DNA of 64,000 nucleotides from Ctenosaura bakeri (Eukaryota > Chordata > Lepidosauria > Squamata > Iguanidae), in NCBI GenBank assembly GCA_948474755.1, contig CAOLHI010000250.1, positions 372,001 to 436,000 on the forward strand, given 5' to 3'. A program made the position numbers and the translations under genes. The stretch's first letter is position 1. Every line of letters starts with the position of its first letter. Positions 9,901 through 21,530 of the stretch are shown piece after piece. The notes beneath the pieces are model-generated. The model did not search any database and was not told the origin of the DNA. It saw nothing but the letters and a program-made list of their open reading frames with translations.

Positions 9901-12616
9901 GACAAGACAACAGCTGCTCATTCAGTTTTTCCTGGTTGTCATCAGCAGCAAGTTAAAAGAAAAGTTTTTGTTAACCTGTTTGAACAGCCTTGTCTCTGAT
10001 GAAACAGTTTTCATTAGCAGCAAGTGTATTCTGTTACTTAAATTTCCTCAAGTTTATTTTTCCTTTCAGGTGTAACATGAGCCCACAGGTTATGCTTAAG
10101 ATTTGCTTAGGAAAGTAAGATTGTCCAGAGGCAATAAAGCATTTGAGTGAAGTAAAAAAAAAGCTGTCTTCACATTTTTGAAATTCGTGCTGTTTGCTTT
10201 TTTCCCCCCATAACATTCATGATCTTTCTAACTACAGTATCAAAAGATAAATCTCACTGCCAATCTTTTCAAAAAAGCAACCAGCTTTGCCTAAATGGGA
10301 AATACTTTTATGAGATGCACATAGCTTCCTACAAACTGCATCAGATTATTTTTAACACATTAGAACCAAACCAGCACTGAAAGAAATGCAATGCTAACTG
10401 AACACACAACCATCAGGTTTTTATTGTTGAGAATTTGCTAGCTTTCACACTCTCTCCTTCCTTCTTTTTTCTTTTTTTCCCTTTTCTTCTTAGCAAGAGT
10501 GAAGAAAAAAAACTGAGAAGATGAGAGTAGCACAAGGATCACAAAACAAAAATTTGAGCTAATAAAAGGAATTGTTTTACCTGGCTCCAGATCTTCTCTT
10601 TCTGTAAGAATGACTCAACAATAAGATATTCCCAATCATTTTGATTTTGCTCCCAGCAATAGTTTCAAAACTGTTTTCCAGAGAACATGGAAATCTAAGT
10701 TCCTTAAGGTTTACTTGGGATACCACAGTGAGAAGATCACTAGTGCCAATTAAGTAAGGGCAGCAAAATCAAGTATTGCCAGGCAATTTCTCCTACTTAT
10801 GTGAGGAGGGGGAGATCCTGTTTGCCATTCTTCATCTTATTTTTACTTCTGTAAACCATGGGATTGCCCTGAGCCTTTTGGTATCTCCCTATTGTGTGTT
10901 GATCTGAAATCTCCTCAATGAGGAAAGATTCTCAGCAAGTAGGACATTTTGGCTCTATTAGGATCTGCACTCTGCAAGTGGGCAAAGTATTAGAATATAA
11001 GATAATCAGGTGCTTCTCACCCTTGCAGACCTGTTCAGATATCCAGCCTGACCTCTGTCTATTGTCTGGCATTCCACTGCTTCCCTTTTTTAAAGCATCC
11101 AGTGTTTTGTTATGCCTTGTGTTCCTGAGCAACGCTGGGAAGAGGGAAAGTGCCTTTCACCTTTCACTTTCAATATGGTAGGCCTCATTTATTGGCAATC
11201 TAGGTGATAGGCTCCAATTATCCCAAACAACACTGGTAAAGCATGATGGATGGCTCTAATCAGGGATAAATTTGAATTATGAATAATCCCTTTATTGCAA
11301 GAAAGAATTGTCATGAGGTATGCATGAGTCTGATGAGCAAAGTTCACCCATTTTATTCTTCCTATGATCCTGAAGGAACAAATTGATGAAAGATAAATGG
11401 CATTACAAATCTGATTCAGGAGGGAGTAGCAGGGATCAATTGTCTTGGAGCAGCTGCATTTACACTTCAGCTTCTTCTGATGCTGTTTACTCAGAGATAA
11501 GCCACAAGTATGTACAAGCCCAGCCTTACAAAGAAAAATTAGCACTTTGTGTCCATATCCAAATCCACTTTGTTAACTTATGCCACAATGTGTACATAAA
11601 ATCACATTCACTGCATAACTAATATGATACATGCCACTTAGTTAAACACAGGAGGAGTACATGGGAACATGACTTATACCGAGTTAAACCACTGACCCAC
11701 CTAGCCCAGCATTATCTGCAACAGGGAAAGGGGACTGTCTTCAGTTATAGGCATTGCCTCTTGCCTCCAAGATTCCTAATACGCCCCATGGAGGATCATG
11801 GAAAAGCCCAACACACAGACACAATTGCCATCCCTTATGTTAGAGAGTCCCTGATGTACTGCTAGTCTCAGATGGGATGGTGAGAGGCATGCAGTAGGAA
11901 TCCTGCTGTTATTCCAATCACTGCTCCCTAACTGCAGACCAGAAATAGAAGTGGCAAATATGCTGTGTTTCACCTGCTCTGCAACCTCCCCAATGAGAAA
12001 ATGTTCTCAGCAAGTGGAAATATTCTAATGGAAGGTGCCATCTGTTCCTACTGCTGTCTCCTTATTTGAGGCTTAATTGAATGGGGGCCTTTACATGATA
12101 GAAAAAGTCCATAAGCAGCAAACCCAGTTCCTTGGATGAAGTTGGGACCACAGGACATCACACAATGTAGCCATATCTTTGCCATGCAGACACTGTCATG
12201 CCCCATAACATCATCCAGCCTATGGAGGGGTCATCATCTGATCTCCTACCCAAATAAGGGTTCCCGTCTCTGGACTTGCCCAGGCCTGCTCCCTAGGGAC
12301 TGCAGGCAAAGTATGTGTCTACCACTAATTCTTCCTTAGATAAATGTGATACTGATCCTTCCCTAAATAACTGTGGAATAATTATTGTGTAACATTCATA
12401 CTGCTCTTCTCTGCATCATTTCAGTCTTACTGTCTGTGTCATCAAAGTAAGCATGAAGTTAATTGTGTAAATTGTAATTTTTTAAAAAAATATAAAGGTT
12501 CTGATGGCAACTTCCCATTGTACACAGAAGACATTACCATGATATACCAAGGGAAGAGTTTCATAGGCAAGGTGCTGTTGATCTTGGCTTCATAGGCAAG
12601 ATTATATGATATGAGT
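6934..12616. other. Long unassigned intergenic stretch
   Basis: No gene, SINE or LINE fragment is recognisable. A 13-bp unit (TTACTACGATAGC) is repeated twice near 7137-7162. Near 8200-8610 a TATATAAC motif and a later AATAAA loosely suggest an LTR, but no ends or primer site support it. Reading frames up to 147 codons (9392-9835, minus) have no recognisable motif. Confidence 0.4.
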
Positions 12617-12830
12617 GACAGTCAGGGCTGTCTTCCTGACAGTCAGGGCTGTCCGGCAATGGAATCTGCTGCCTTGGAGTGTAGTGGAGTCTCCTTCCTT
12701 GGAGGTTTTTAAGCAGAGGCTTGATGGCCATCTGTCGGGATTGATTTGAGGGTGTTCCTGCATGGCAGGGGGTTGGACTGCATGGCCTGTGTGGTCTCTT
12801 CCAACTCTACATTTCTATGATTCTATGAGT
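12617..12830 (+). mobile_element. CR1 LINE 3' end
   Basis: This covers the last part of CR1 ORF2 and its short 3' UTR. The reading NLLP-like, then SPSLEVFKQRLDGHL, then a stop near 12748, is followed by the conserved CATGGCAGGGGGTTGGACTG block and a TTCTATGATTCTATGA tail typical of CR1. It is 5'-truncated at about 12617, and GACAGTCAGGGCTGTC occurs twice at its start (12617-12632 and 12638-12653). It differs at only about five places in roughly 190 bp from the copy at 25000-25255. Confidence 0.9.
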
Positions 12831-13376
12831 GATTATATCTCAAGAAGCACCATTTTCTATCTGATCCTCCCCATCTATAGAGATTTTCTGGGGTTACTTG
12901 TTCTAAGTCCCTCCCCTGCAGTAGGTCAATTCATCAAAGGCTCAGAGGAGAGTCTTAAAGTGTGCCTGAAAATTGTTTTTTTGTCTCCACTTTTTGGGTA
13001 TTTTTAATGGTTTGATATTTTGAATTTTGGAAATGCAGCTTAGAAATTTCTAAAAGAAATTAAATTAAGTTAAATGCACTGACTTCTCCAACACTGGATG
13101 TTTAAAACAGTACATGCAAACTCTAAAAGAAGATAGCAGACCTATTTTCTCTTATATTCTGAATTAAACTGTAGTGATGTCAGTTGTCAATACCCATTAC
13201 TGAGTATAGGCGATATAATTTTGCATTTGTTTCTACTGCTAAATCCACCTGATGTGTTTTTAGAAATTGACTTGGGGCTTCTGAAGAGTGATTGGCCCCT
13301 GGGGAAAAATCCCCCTTTAAAACTTGTCAGGAAAGTGACATAGCTATGCTATGCTCCTCAAGAAGGATGGCTAAGG

Positions 13377-13460
13377 GGCTATTTTATTCAACTTATATCC
13401 CACCTTTCTTCCTGAGCTGGATGAAAGGTGGCTTACAAACTGAAACAAAATACAGTACAG
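13377..13460. repeat. Unclassified interspersed repeat fragment
   Basis: The signature TTATATCCCACCTTTCTTCC ... AAGGTGGCTTACAAACTGAA returns in diverged form at 16425-16510 and 28394-28500. The class is not known to me. Confidence 0.4.
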
Positions 13461-14092
13461 CTAAAGCCAACGAGTAATGACATGAGAGCACATCTTTTTA
13501 AAAAACCAGGTAAATTATCATATTAAAATCAAGCACTAGATTAAAATAGTTTAAAAACATTTGAAAACATAACAAAGAAGTGGAAAAGGAGCTACAGGAT
13601 GCAAAGCAATCACCAACAGAGATGGAGCCCACGGGACAGGATTCCCTGCCCATTGCCAGAACCTCCTTTGGTGCAGTTCCTGGATGTTCCATCTCTATTG
13701 CTGTCCCTCCTCTTGCATTTCACTACTGGCAGAATCAAGGCTGGAGGTTCCAAGAGAAGAGCTCTCATAGACACTATGGATCTACAGGATCTGATGCTTG
13801 TTCATCTAACACTTCTCCAACCAGCTCTAAGGTGCCAGAGCTCAGCCAGCATGGCCACTAGCTGATAGATTTAGGAAGCTGTAGTCCAAACTCTGTACAG
13901 CCTTGAAACTGCCATAGTTAAATTGCTTCGTGGTATAATCAGTGGGAGATGAGGAATACAACTGACAGAAAACCACACGCATATGCGCAGACCTCACAAC
14001 ATGACTGCATGACTGCAAAACAGGGTTTTAGAAGTAAGAATTGCATTATCACTGATCATTGTCACCACCATCACATGATTGCTTTCTATGGT

Positions 14093-14180
14093 TGCAATCT
14101 AACATCCACTTATCTGGAGTAAGCCCCACTGAAATGAATGGGACTAGCCTTACAGTAGACATGTAGAATTGCACCATTCA
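14093..14180. repeat. Unclassified interspersed repeat, family D
   Basis: GGAGTAAGCCCCACTGAAAT and its neighbourhood recur near 21463-21530 and 31860-31925. This is a dispersed repeat of unknown class. Confidence 0.4.
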
Positions 14181-14217
14181 AGGCAGCAGCTGCAGTGCTC
14201 CCGCTTGCTTGTCTCTC

Positions 14218-14461
14218 AAGTCCTCAGTCTCTCTCCAGCCTCATATCTCATGAATAACACAAGTAGTGAACAAATGAGATGCACAGCTGGAGAGAGATGC
14301 AAGGATCTGTAAAACAGTGGGAATTCAAGCATAGTGCTTGGCACCAATCCATTCCTCCTGCCATTTAACACTTCCTCACATCTCTCTCCAGCTTCACATC
14401 TCATTCATTTGCTCCTTGTGTTGTATATGAGATGTGAAGCTGGAAGGAGACTGAGGACCTC
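14218..14461. repeat. Compound inverted repeat with four related arms
   Basis: Four related arms alternate in orientation. 14222-14253 (CCTCAGTCTCTCTCCAGCCT...) is followed by its complement near 14273-14300 (AGCTGGAGAGAGATG). A forward copy lies near 14376-14405 (CATCTCTCTCCAGCTTCACA) and a final complement near 14428-14458 (GATGTGAAGCTGG...GACTGAGG). The outer arms pair across the whole 244 bp. No known element is recognised. Confidence 0.65.
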
Positions 14462-14632
14462 AAAGACTGATAGCTGTGTTTAAAAAAAATACATATATCT
14501 AGTACTGTACAGAAGATCTCTCAGGAACCCACCAGTCACCCACTTCTAACTTCAAGGCAACAGTTCGGTGCTCCTGTTCATTCATTCATGGGCTCACTGG
14601 AGATCTCCTAAACAGTACTATATTTTATGCAT

Positions 14633-14715
14633 ATGCAAATACAGGTATTCCAAAATCCAAAAAAATCCAAAATATGAAACACTCCTGGCCCTAAACATTT
14701 TGAATAAGCAATAGT
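14633..14715. repeat. Possible Tigger-like (Tc1/mariner) fragment
   Basis: A run of CCAAAATCCAAAAAAATCC units, then GAAACACTCCTGGCCC and CATTTTGAATAAGCAA, resembles a widespread vertebrate Tigger-type repeat. It is short and has no visible ends. Confidence 0.3.
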
Positions 14716-15127
14716 CAACGTTTATTGAAATCTTTGCAGCCCAAATCAGTCCCAATGAAATTAACAAGATGTCAAAATCCTGAACTTTGGCTGGATCATG
14801 TCCAAAGATTTTTGCTTTCCAAAAACACCAAGTGCTTTTTGGCCACTTTCCAATTACATTGCCAAAGGAAATCCAAAACAAACTCCTGTGGCAACTGTGA
14901 AGTCATATGTACTGAAGGATGAACTGTTCTTAAGTAATGCTTTTAATAAAGATATCAGGCACAAACATGTTCTCCATTAGCAGTAAAGGCATACTGGTGT
15001 AAGTTTTCTTGTTCCATTTATTCTTAGAAGTGAGGATGGTATGTTCCTTTACAGAAGCCTCAGCTGTCCAGCTACCTCTGTTTCTGTTACCCATTTTCAG
15101 GGAGGGAAGAAAACATTTTGACTTACC

Positions 15128-15790
15128 ATTGTTTTTTTCATTTTTTATTGAAAGAAACATAACAAAATTCAACTGAACAAAATAAAATTTACAGATTGTC
15201 AGCATTCCTTAACAAAATATATAATAAATACAAATATATACATTTCTTTTTCTAGCTTTCAAGTGAAGGTTTCATTCCAAAGAACAAGGTGAGAATGAAG
15301 TGGATCTATATTACTTCTATATATAGAAACCAATCTGTAATAAAGGAGTCATCATGGAGTTCATTTCTTGAGCTGTGAACCTCTTGTTTCATTTTTTTCC
15401 ATGAAAGCAAGAGACCACAACATCTAATACCAACAGTCCAACATGAAATTATGTAGATCTTTCCATTTTTTGAGTAATCATCATAAGAGCTACTAGACAA
15501 AAAAAATTTACTAATAAAATTTTTGTTTTCTCATATTAACAAACAGTAAATTCAGTGCTGGTGAAAGTGTGGGGGTTTTTTTTTATTTATTACTTTTTTC
15601 CATTTCATTGAAAACCTGAATCCAAAATCTTTGGACATTTGGACATCACCACTGCTTGTGACAGAAAGTACCTATAGCTTTACAATTTTTCCAACATTTG
15701 GCAGACATTTGCTTATTTATATAACTGACTTTTAGTGGAGTATTATACTATTGATAAATCATTAGGAAACTTTGTTCATATATTTTAGCT
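15128..15790 (-). mobile_element. L1 LINE, ORF2 C-terminus and 3' UTR
   Basis: The element is read on the minus strand. Positions 15601-15703 encode the cysteine-histidine block of L1 ORF2, seen as AKCWKNCKAIGTFCHKQW followed by FWIQVFNEM. Upstream residues NTPLKVSYINK continue the match to about 15750-15790. The 3' UTR runs down to a poly-A tail, seen as a T run at 15128-15146. It is 5'-truncated and carries stops. The same ORF2 end is present in the L1 at 22480-23316. Confidence 0.8.
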
Positions 15791-17096
15791 GAAATTGATT
15801 TTAAGAGGTTTTCCATAACGAGGTTCATAAATTAACTTCTTTTATCAGCCCTAGATCTTTTTTCTCAGACTAGTTCCGAACACATTACATAGTCATAAGT
15901 ATTGCCAGTCAAGACAGGGTGGATGTTTTATGTTAATTCAGCAGATCCACAGTTGTTTTGAAATACAGGCTTCCTTCAGTTATCTGACAGGTTAGAGACC
16001 AGAACACTATCCAAAACAGAACTGGTTGAAAAGCAGAATCCACGTACAGCACTGTGTGGTGCATGAAGGACCTATGGAGACTCAGTTGGGACAGACGGAC
16101 AGACAGACTGGCCGACTGCTGCTCAGAAAGTCTGTCAGCCAGCTGGACATCTTTTCCCCCTTCTTAGCTCACTTTGCAATCAGCACATACATGTGAGCAG
16201 CTCCAAGTGAGCCTCCAAAGGCAAGAAGAACTGATGAAAGAGCAGAACCCCTGTCAAATTAATGGAACTTGTCCTTAATTTGGAAACCTCAAAAGAGCAA
16301 ATTGTCAGATAATGGCGCATCAAAAGGGAGGGGCTTCCCGTACCACTGACTCAAAATTAGTTAATGAATGATTCATTATAAGCTTGAATTCAAGATAGGA
16401 TATAAAATATAAAACCCGATAAATTTTGTTCACTTGATAATTTTATGTCCCACCATTCTCCCAGCCAAGGCAGCTCACAGCATACATTAAAACAAAATAC
16501 ATGGGTCACAGCAGCTTCCCAGTTTCTTCTGTCATATCATTGCATGGGTAAATCAAGGGACTTTCTGCATTAATATCTGCCTTCAAACTGGGTAAAAATA
16601 TGCTGTACTGGCTTGGATCCAGGGTCTGCCTCTTGATAGTAGAAGGGATCCCCTTCCTCCTCACCATGACACCCCATTTCATCAGGGCCCCTGATTAAAA
16701 ATATATTTTCAAGAGGCTTCTACCAGTTCAGTTGCACATCCATGTGTGGACGTAAACAGGATCACTCCACTGTTGATGACCACAAACTGATCATAACTTT
16801 CACGTAGACGTATACCTCTGTACACCCCATCATATATACCATCTTCATAAGTCTATATTGTGGTACACATAAATAGGGGCCCTGTGCAGAAATGATTAAC
16901 ACAAGAGGACTGGGGCAGGATCAGCAGGATTAGTCGCAATACACTATCCCAACATGCATTTCTACTTAAAATGAAGTTAGGCCTGTTCAGATATTCATCC
17001 AAATAATCCTAGAAGTTTGGTGATCAGAATTATACCTGCATGTGCTGGCTGGCCTTGACAGTATACACATTAAATAAATAGTTCCCTATGTACATA
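15791..17096. other. Unassigned stretch
   Basis: The unclassified TTTTATGTCCCACCATTCTC repeat (related to 13377 and 28394) lies at 16425-16510. A diverged 13-bp unit (GACAGACGGACAGACAGACT) is near 16091-16110. Nothing else is recognised. Confidence 0.4.
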
Positions 17097-17245
17097 GAGC
17101 CAACATGGTATAGTGGTTTAAATGCTGGACTATGGACCCTGGAGACCAGGGTTAGATTCCCCACTCCTCGATGGAAATCTGCTGAGCCACCTTGGATGCA
17201 TCACACACTCTCAGCCCCAGAAAACCTCACAATTTTAGAGGGTTA
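17097..17245 (+). mobile_element. Sauria-type SINE, 3'-truncated
   Basis: The tRNA-like head is well kept: GAGCCAACATGGTATAGTGG at the start and a B box GGTTAGATTCC at 17150-17160. The body is recognisable to about 17245, after which the tail is missing. Another SINE in the opposite orientation begins 50 bp downstream. Confidence 0.85.
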
Positions 17246-17298
17246 ACATATCCCCCTAACCTTTCACAGTTGCCCACCACTGTTCTAGAATCAACATG

Positions 17299-17517
17299 GC
17301 TGTTGTTGCTATGTCCATTCCAGTCAACTTGGACTTAAAGCAACTCTATCATAGGGTTCTCTTGGCAAGTGTTATTCTGAGAAGGTTTCTATTGTCTTCT
17401 TCTAAGGGCTGGAAGAGTGTGATTTACCCAAGGTCGCCCAAGGGGTTCCTATGGCTGACCAAGGATTCAAATCCTGGTAGCCTGGAATCCTAGTCCAATT
17501 CTCACTACACTGGCTCA
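17299..17517 (-). mobile_element. Sauria-type SINE
   Basis: The tail GTTGTTGCTATGTCC is at the left; the head (GAGCCAGTGTAGTGAGAATTGG, minus strand) is at the right. The body blocks GTTCTCTTGGCAAG and GTGTGATTTACCCAAGGTC are present. With the copy at 17097 it forms a head-out inverted pair. Confidence 0.85.
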
Positions 17518-19254
17518 CCAACATGGCTCCCCTTTTGAAAACTGTTTCTGCCTACTAGCAAGCATTTCTGAAGTGCTGCCCAAAGTGAGACTTGGCAAAC
17601 ACTTGGCTATGAAGACTTACCCTAATATACAATAGAGATATAGCTAAACAGCACTGAAGAAACAGAACTCATAACTTATACAGGAGAAAAAGGCTGGCGA
17701 GAACATTTCAGGTATCATGTAGTGATTAGGGAACATTACTCCATGACCACCCCCAGGCCTGCTAATTAGCTATGCACCCTAGATGACCTCCACTAGCACA
17801 TAACCTGACTGCTGTCAAATTCAAGGAACAAGGTAACCCTTAAATGACCTTTTCTGTTACAATGTACTTGGTCTCGACATTGCCCTGTCCAACACATGCA
17901 GAGGGCAGGGCTAAAGATAATTTATATGAATTGTCATGTTCTTGCATTCACTTTCTCCTTTATGCATGCTCAGATGAAGGTCTGAACAGGGTTAATGTGA
18001 GCTCTAAGTATTTGCAGATTTACAGTGGTACCGTTATTGCTTATTCTTCTTCCAATGAATTCACCTTTGTATTCTATTAACTGACATGGATGGCCCTTAC
18101 CAGATTAGTCTACTATTAGTCTACTACTATTAGTCCTGTGCAGTTCCAATTTTTCCTGCAATGTACCATTATTGTTTGTTCCCACTCTGACATCATTAAT
18201 GCACTTTTTCCAGTGGAAGGGAGTGGTTAAGAGGTGGCATAGGAGTTGCTAGGGTGGTCCTCTCTTGCCACATCCTGCCTAGCCATCTTCTCCCACCCCT
18301 GAAAACAGATACCTCTCTCTTCTACTTGCAATCTTCCCTTCACCCTTACACCTTCCTTTTAGACCAGGCAAAGGAAAGCAAGGAATGTGAATGACAGAAT
18401 CCAAACACCAAGCTTTGGTCAATAAGCAGTAAACAATAAACAGTTCACATTAATCAGCTGGCTCTACCACTGAATCTTTCCCTTCCATTCATCTCTTCCT
18501 GCCATGGCATCATGGTGCCTTTGAAACATTCATCAATGACACTAGCACATCATGGAAACAATAATGGAAAAAATGTACAAGGGAAGAGCCTCAAGCACCG
18601 TGATCTGCATCCCTTAGACTGCCGTTAAGTCTAGATGTGCATAGCAAGGAGACTAGAAATCAGTCTGGCCAAGATGGAAAAATAGGTATGGATCAATGGC
18701 TGAGGGAGTGCGCACAGACTGAAGCCTAGAGTGTCCAGATCTCAGGACCTCTTCTCAAGTTCTCAAGGGGAGGAGGAGGAATCTCAGAGTGAAAGCACTA
18801 CTTTCAAAGTGCTGTGTGCGTGTGCGTGTGTGTGTTCCTTATTTTTTAATGAGAAGGTTTTAAGTTTGAATGTCATACTCTGTACAACTATGGCTGGTGC
18901 ACCATGCATCATGCTTAATGGCATTACCAAGGGTCGCTCCTTGTAGCATCATCCTTTTAACATCATCAAGACCCTCTTCCTGTAACATCACAAAGGTTTG
19001 TCCCTTGGTCTCTGCTTTAGCCTGAAACAACGCCTGAGATAGTCCTGACCTGACGACCCAACTGAACGTGCACAAGCACACATACACATATGTACATCTT
19101 TTTAAAAATAACCTGAGAAATAGCAATACAAAAAAAAAACCTGCAAGCAAAAATCAGCAACTTTATTTTAACTGTAATTTAAATAATATCAGCATGGGAA
19201 AACCACTTTTGGTATCAGGAAAACAGTCTCATTTGATCAGAATGAGGTGTGCTT
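17518..19254. other. Unassigned stretch
   Basis: No gene is recognised. A short GT-rich run lies at 18814-18834. A tandem TAGTCTACTATTAGTCTACT lies near 18106-18126. Confidence 0.4.
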
Positions 19255-19740
19255 TTTCTGAATACCACAATTCAAGAAGGATACTGACAACCTGGAATGT
19301 GTCCAGACGAGGGCAACCAAAATGGTAAAAGATCTGGAAACCATGTTCTATGAGGAACAGCTTAAGGAGCTGGGTATGTTTAGCCTGGAGAAGAGAAGGT
19401 TAAGAGGAAACATGATAGCCATGTTTAAATATTCAAAAGAATATCATAGGGAAAATGGAGCAAGCTTGTTTTCTGCTGCTTCAGAGACTAGGACACAGAG
19501 CAATGGATTCCAACGACAAAAAGAGAGATTCCATCTAAACATTAAAAAGAACTTCCAGGTGGTGGGAGCAATTTGACAGTGGGATACACTGCCTTGGAAT
19601 GCAGTGGAATCTCTTTCTTTGGAGATTTAAACAGAAGCTGGATGGACATCTGTTGGGAATGCTTTGATGGTGCATTCCTGCATGGCAGGGGGTTGGATTG
19701 AATGGCCCTTGTGGTCTCTTCCAATTCCATGATTTTATGC
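19255..19740 (+). mobile_element. CR1 LINE, ORF2 C-terminus and 3' end
   Basis: The reading contains MFSLEKRRLRGNMIAMFKYS (19376-19435), then a run from RFHLNIKKNF onward (near 19528-19557), in the order known for the CR1 ORF2 C-terminus. The 3' UTR carries CATGGCAGGGGGTTGGATTG and a short ATTCCATGATTTTATG tail. It extends further 5' than the two other plus-strand CR1 copies here. Several stops and frame changes make it non-functional, and it is more diverged from the copies at 12617 and 25000 than they are from each other. Confidence 0.9.
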
Positions 19741-20379
19741 TGCTTCGAATTAAAAAAAAATGCACAAATAGACGTTGGCAGCCACTTTTAGTTCAAAAAA
19801 GAACCTATATGAATATTTTGTGATGCAATGGCTTTGCTTCCTCCTGAAATATAGAACCACCGTCTTCATCCTTGCCTTTCCCTGATTTTTTTTTGTAAAG
19901 CAAAGGGTTTACAGATTTAAACAGATTTGACAGCAATCCTTCATTGCAAATATAGTCTTCAGGTTTTTTTAGTATGTGTAAATGTATGATTTTTATAGGA
20001 TGGCATAAAACTTGAAACTTTCTGCTGAATGTGTCTTTGAAATGCCTGGAAGTACTTAAACACTGCATTAGAAAATGAATGAATCAGAAACATTGTTCAT
20101 TATATCACAAAAGGGGACAATGACTTTGGTTCCATTTCTTATATTTTACTTACTTTTGAAACAGAACTTCATTGCACACTAACTACAAAAGATAAAATAC
20201 CCTTATTGCAGGTAATTTCATTACATACTACTTCCACACTGTGAATGAGAGAGCCATTCAAAACAGCAAACAGCAATGTGTCCTTTTTCCACTCATCCTT
20301 TCAGAAGAACTTTGAAAAGTACAGGAGGAAAAGCACTCCAGTCAGGAAGCCCCCAGCCCTCAATGCTTCCTTGTCTATA
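19741..20379. other. Unassigned stretch
   Basis: No gene or classifiable repeat is visible between the CR1 end and the MITE at 20380. Confidence 0.4.
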
Positions 20380-20557
20380 GGCCTTTTCCGCATGACACTC
20401 TATAGCGCGATTATTCCACTTTCAACCTCCTAGGGAATCCTGGGGTTTGCAGCTTCAGAGGGGCCGGCTGGCCCCTCTCGAAGCTGCAAACCCCAGGATT
20501 CCCTAGGAGGTTGAAAGTGGAATAATCGCGCTATAAGAGTGTCGTGCGGAAAAGGCC
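20380..20557. mobile_element. Palindromic MITE, family A (short form), near-perfect hairpin
   Basis: The left arm (GGCCTTTTCCGCATGACACT...) and right arm are complementary over about 85 bp each with only a few differences. The centre is GGGGCCGGCTGGCCCC. Flanks are ATA and ATG, a one-mismatch 3-bp duplication. Among the family A copies here it has the best arm match. Confidence 0.85.
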
Positions 20558-20897
20558 ATGAGTTTCTAGGCTTCTGGGGATAAGAAGGGAAGTAGCAATG
20601 CAACAAAGGACAGTTGTTCCTACCTCCTCTCTGTAACTCACTCATTCTGTGCAGCTCAGTGACAGAGAGATTAGAAGAACTTGATGTTTTCAACTTCAGC
20701 TCCTGGCCAGTAGCAAAGGATCATGGGAACTCTAGTCCAAAAATCTAGATGCCAAATATTCTCCCAACCCTGGCCTAGAGAGGGTAAGGCTGCAGTTTGG
20801 AGCTGAGTTGTTGTGTGCCTTCAAGTCATTTCCAATTTACAGTGGGGTTTTATCCTGGGGTTTTCTTGGCAAGATTTGTTCAGAGAGGGTTAGTATT

Positions 20898-21100
20898 GAC
20901 CATTTCTCGCACTACAGTGTTAAAGTGCTACTATTCCACTATCAACCTCCTATAGAATTCTGGGGTTTGTAGTTTAGGGAAGGGCACTTTGAATTCTCAG
21001 CCAAAGAGCTCTTTGGTCTCAGTAAACTACAAACCCCAGAATTCCACAGGGCGTTGAAAGTGGAATAGCAGCATTTTAACACTGTAGTGCGGAAATGGCC
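20898..21100. mobile_element. MITE family A (long form), inside a SINE
   Basis: The ends are GACCATTTC and GAAATGGCC. A perfect ATT duplication flanks it (20895-20897, 21101-21103). The long form carries an extra central segment with GAATTCTCAGCCAAAGAGCT that the short form lacks. Confidence 0.9.
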
Positions 21101-21193
21101 ATTGTCTTTGTCTGAGGCTGAGAGAGTGTGACTTGCCCAAACTGATCCATGAGTTTGCATGCCTGAGTGAACACTCATCTCCCAGAGACCTAG

Positions 21194-21395
21194 GGCCTTT
21201 CCACCCTACACTGTTATAGTGCTATTATTCCACTTTCAACAGCCTCTGGAATTCTGGGGTTTGCAGTTTACTGAGGCCAAAATGCTATTTGGCAGAGAAT
21301 TCTAAATGCCCCTCCCTAATTTGAAAAACCTCAAGATCCCATAGGATATTGAAAGTGGGTTAATAACACTATAACAATGTAGTGTGGAAATGGTC
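21194..21395. mobile_element. MITE family A (long form), second insert in the same SINE
   Basis: The ends are GGCCTTTCC and GGAAATGGTC, flanked by CTAG on both sides (21190-21193, 21396-21399), read here as a 3-bp CTA duplication plus a chance base. It lies in the SINE head region, 93 bp from the previous insert. Confidence 0.85.
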
Positions 21396-21462
21396 CTAGT
21401 CAAACACTCAAACCATTACACTACACTGGCTGTTTTTTGCTGGGAGCTAATTCAGTGAATTC

Positions 21463-21530
21463 CACAATGCTTACTTCTGAGTAGGCATAGATGGAAGTAT
21501 GCTTACTCAGTACACATAGGATTGCTGCCC
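21463..21530. repeat. Unclassified interspersed repeat, family D
   Basis: CTTACTTCTGAGTAGGCATA and CATAGGATTGCTGCCCC match the pattern near 14093 and 31860. Confidence 0.35.

Larger units (their letters stand above)
20807..21432 (-). mobile_element. Sauria-type SINE split by two MITEs
   Basis: The tail GTTGTTGTGTGCCTTCAAGT is at 20807. The body runs to 20897, resumes at 21101-21193 (GAGGCTGAGAGAGTGTGACT), and the head lies at 21396-21432 (AACCATTACACTACACTGGC). Removing the two inserts restores the usual SINE order. Confidence 0.9.
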
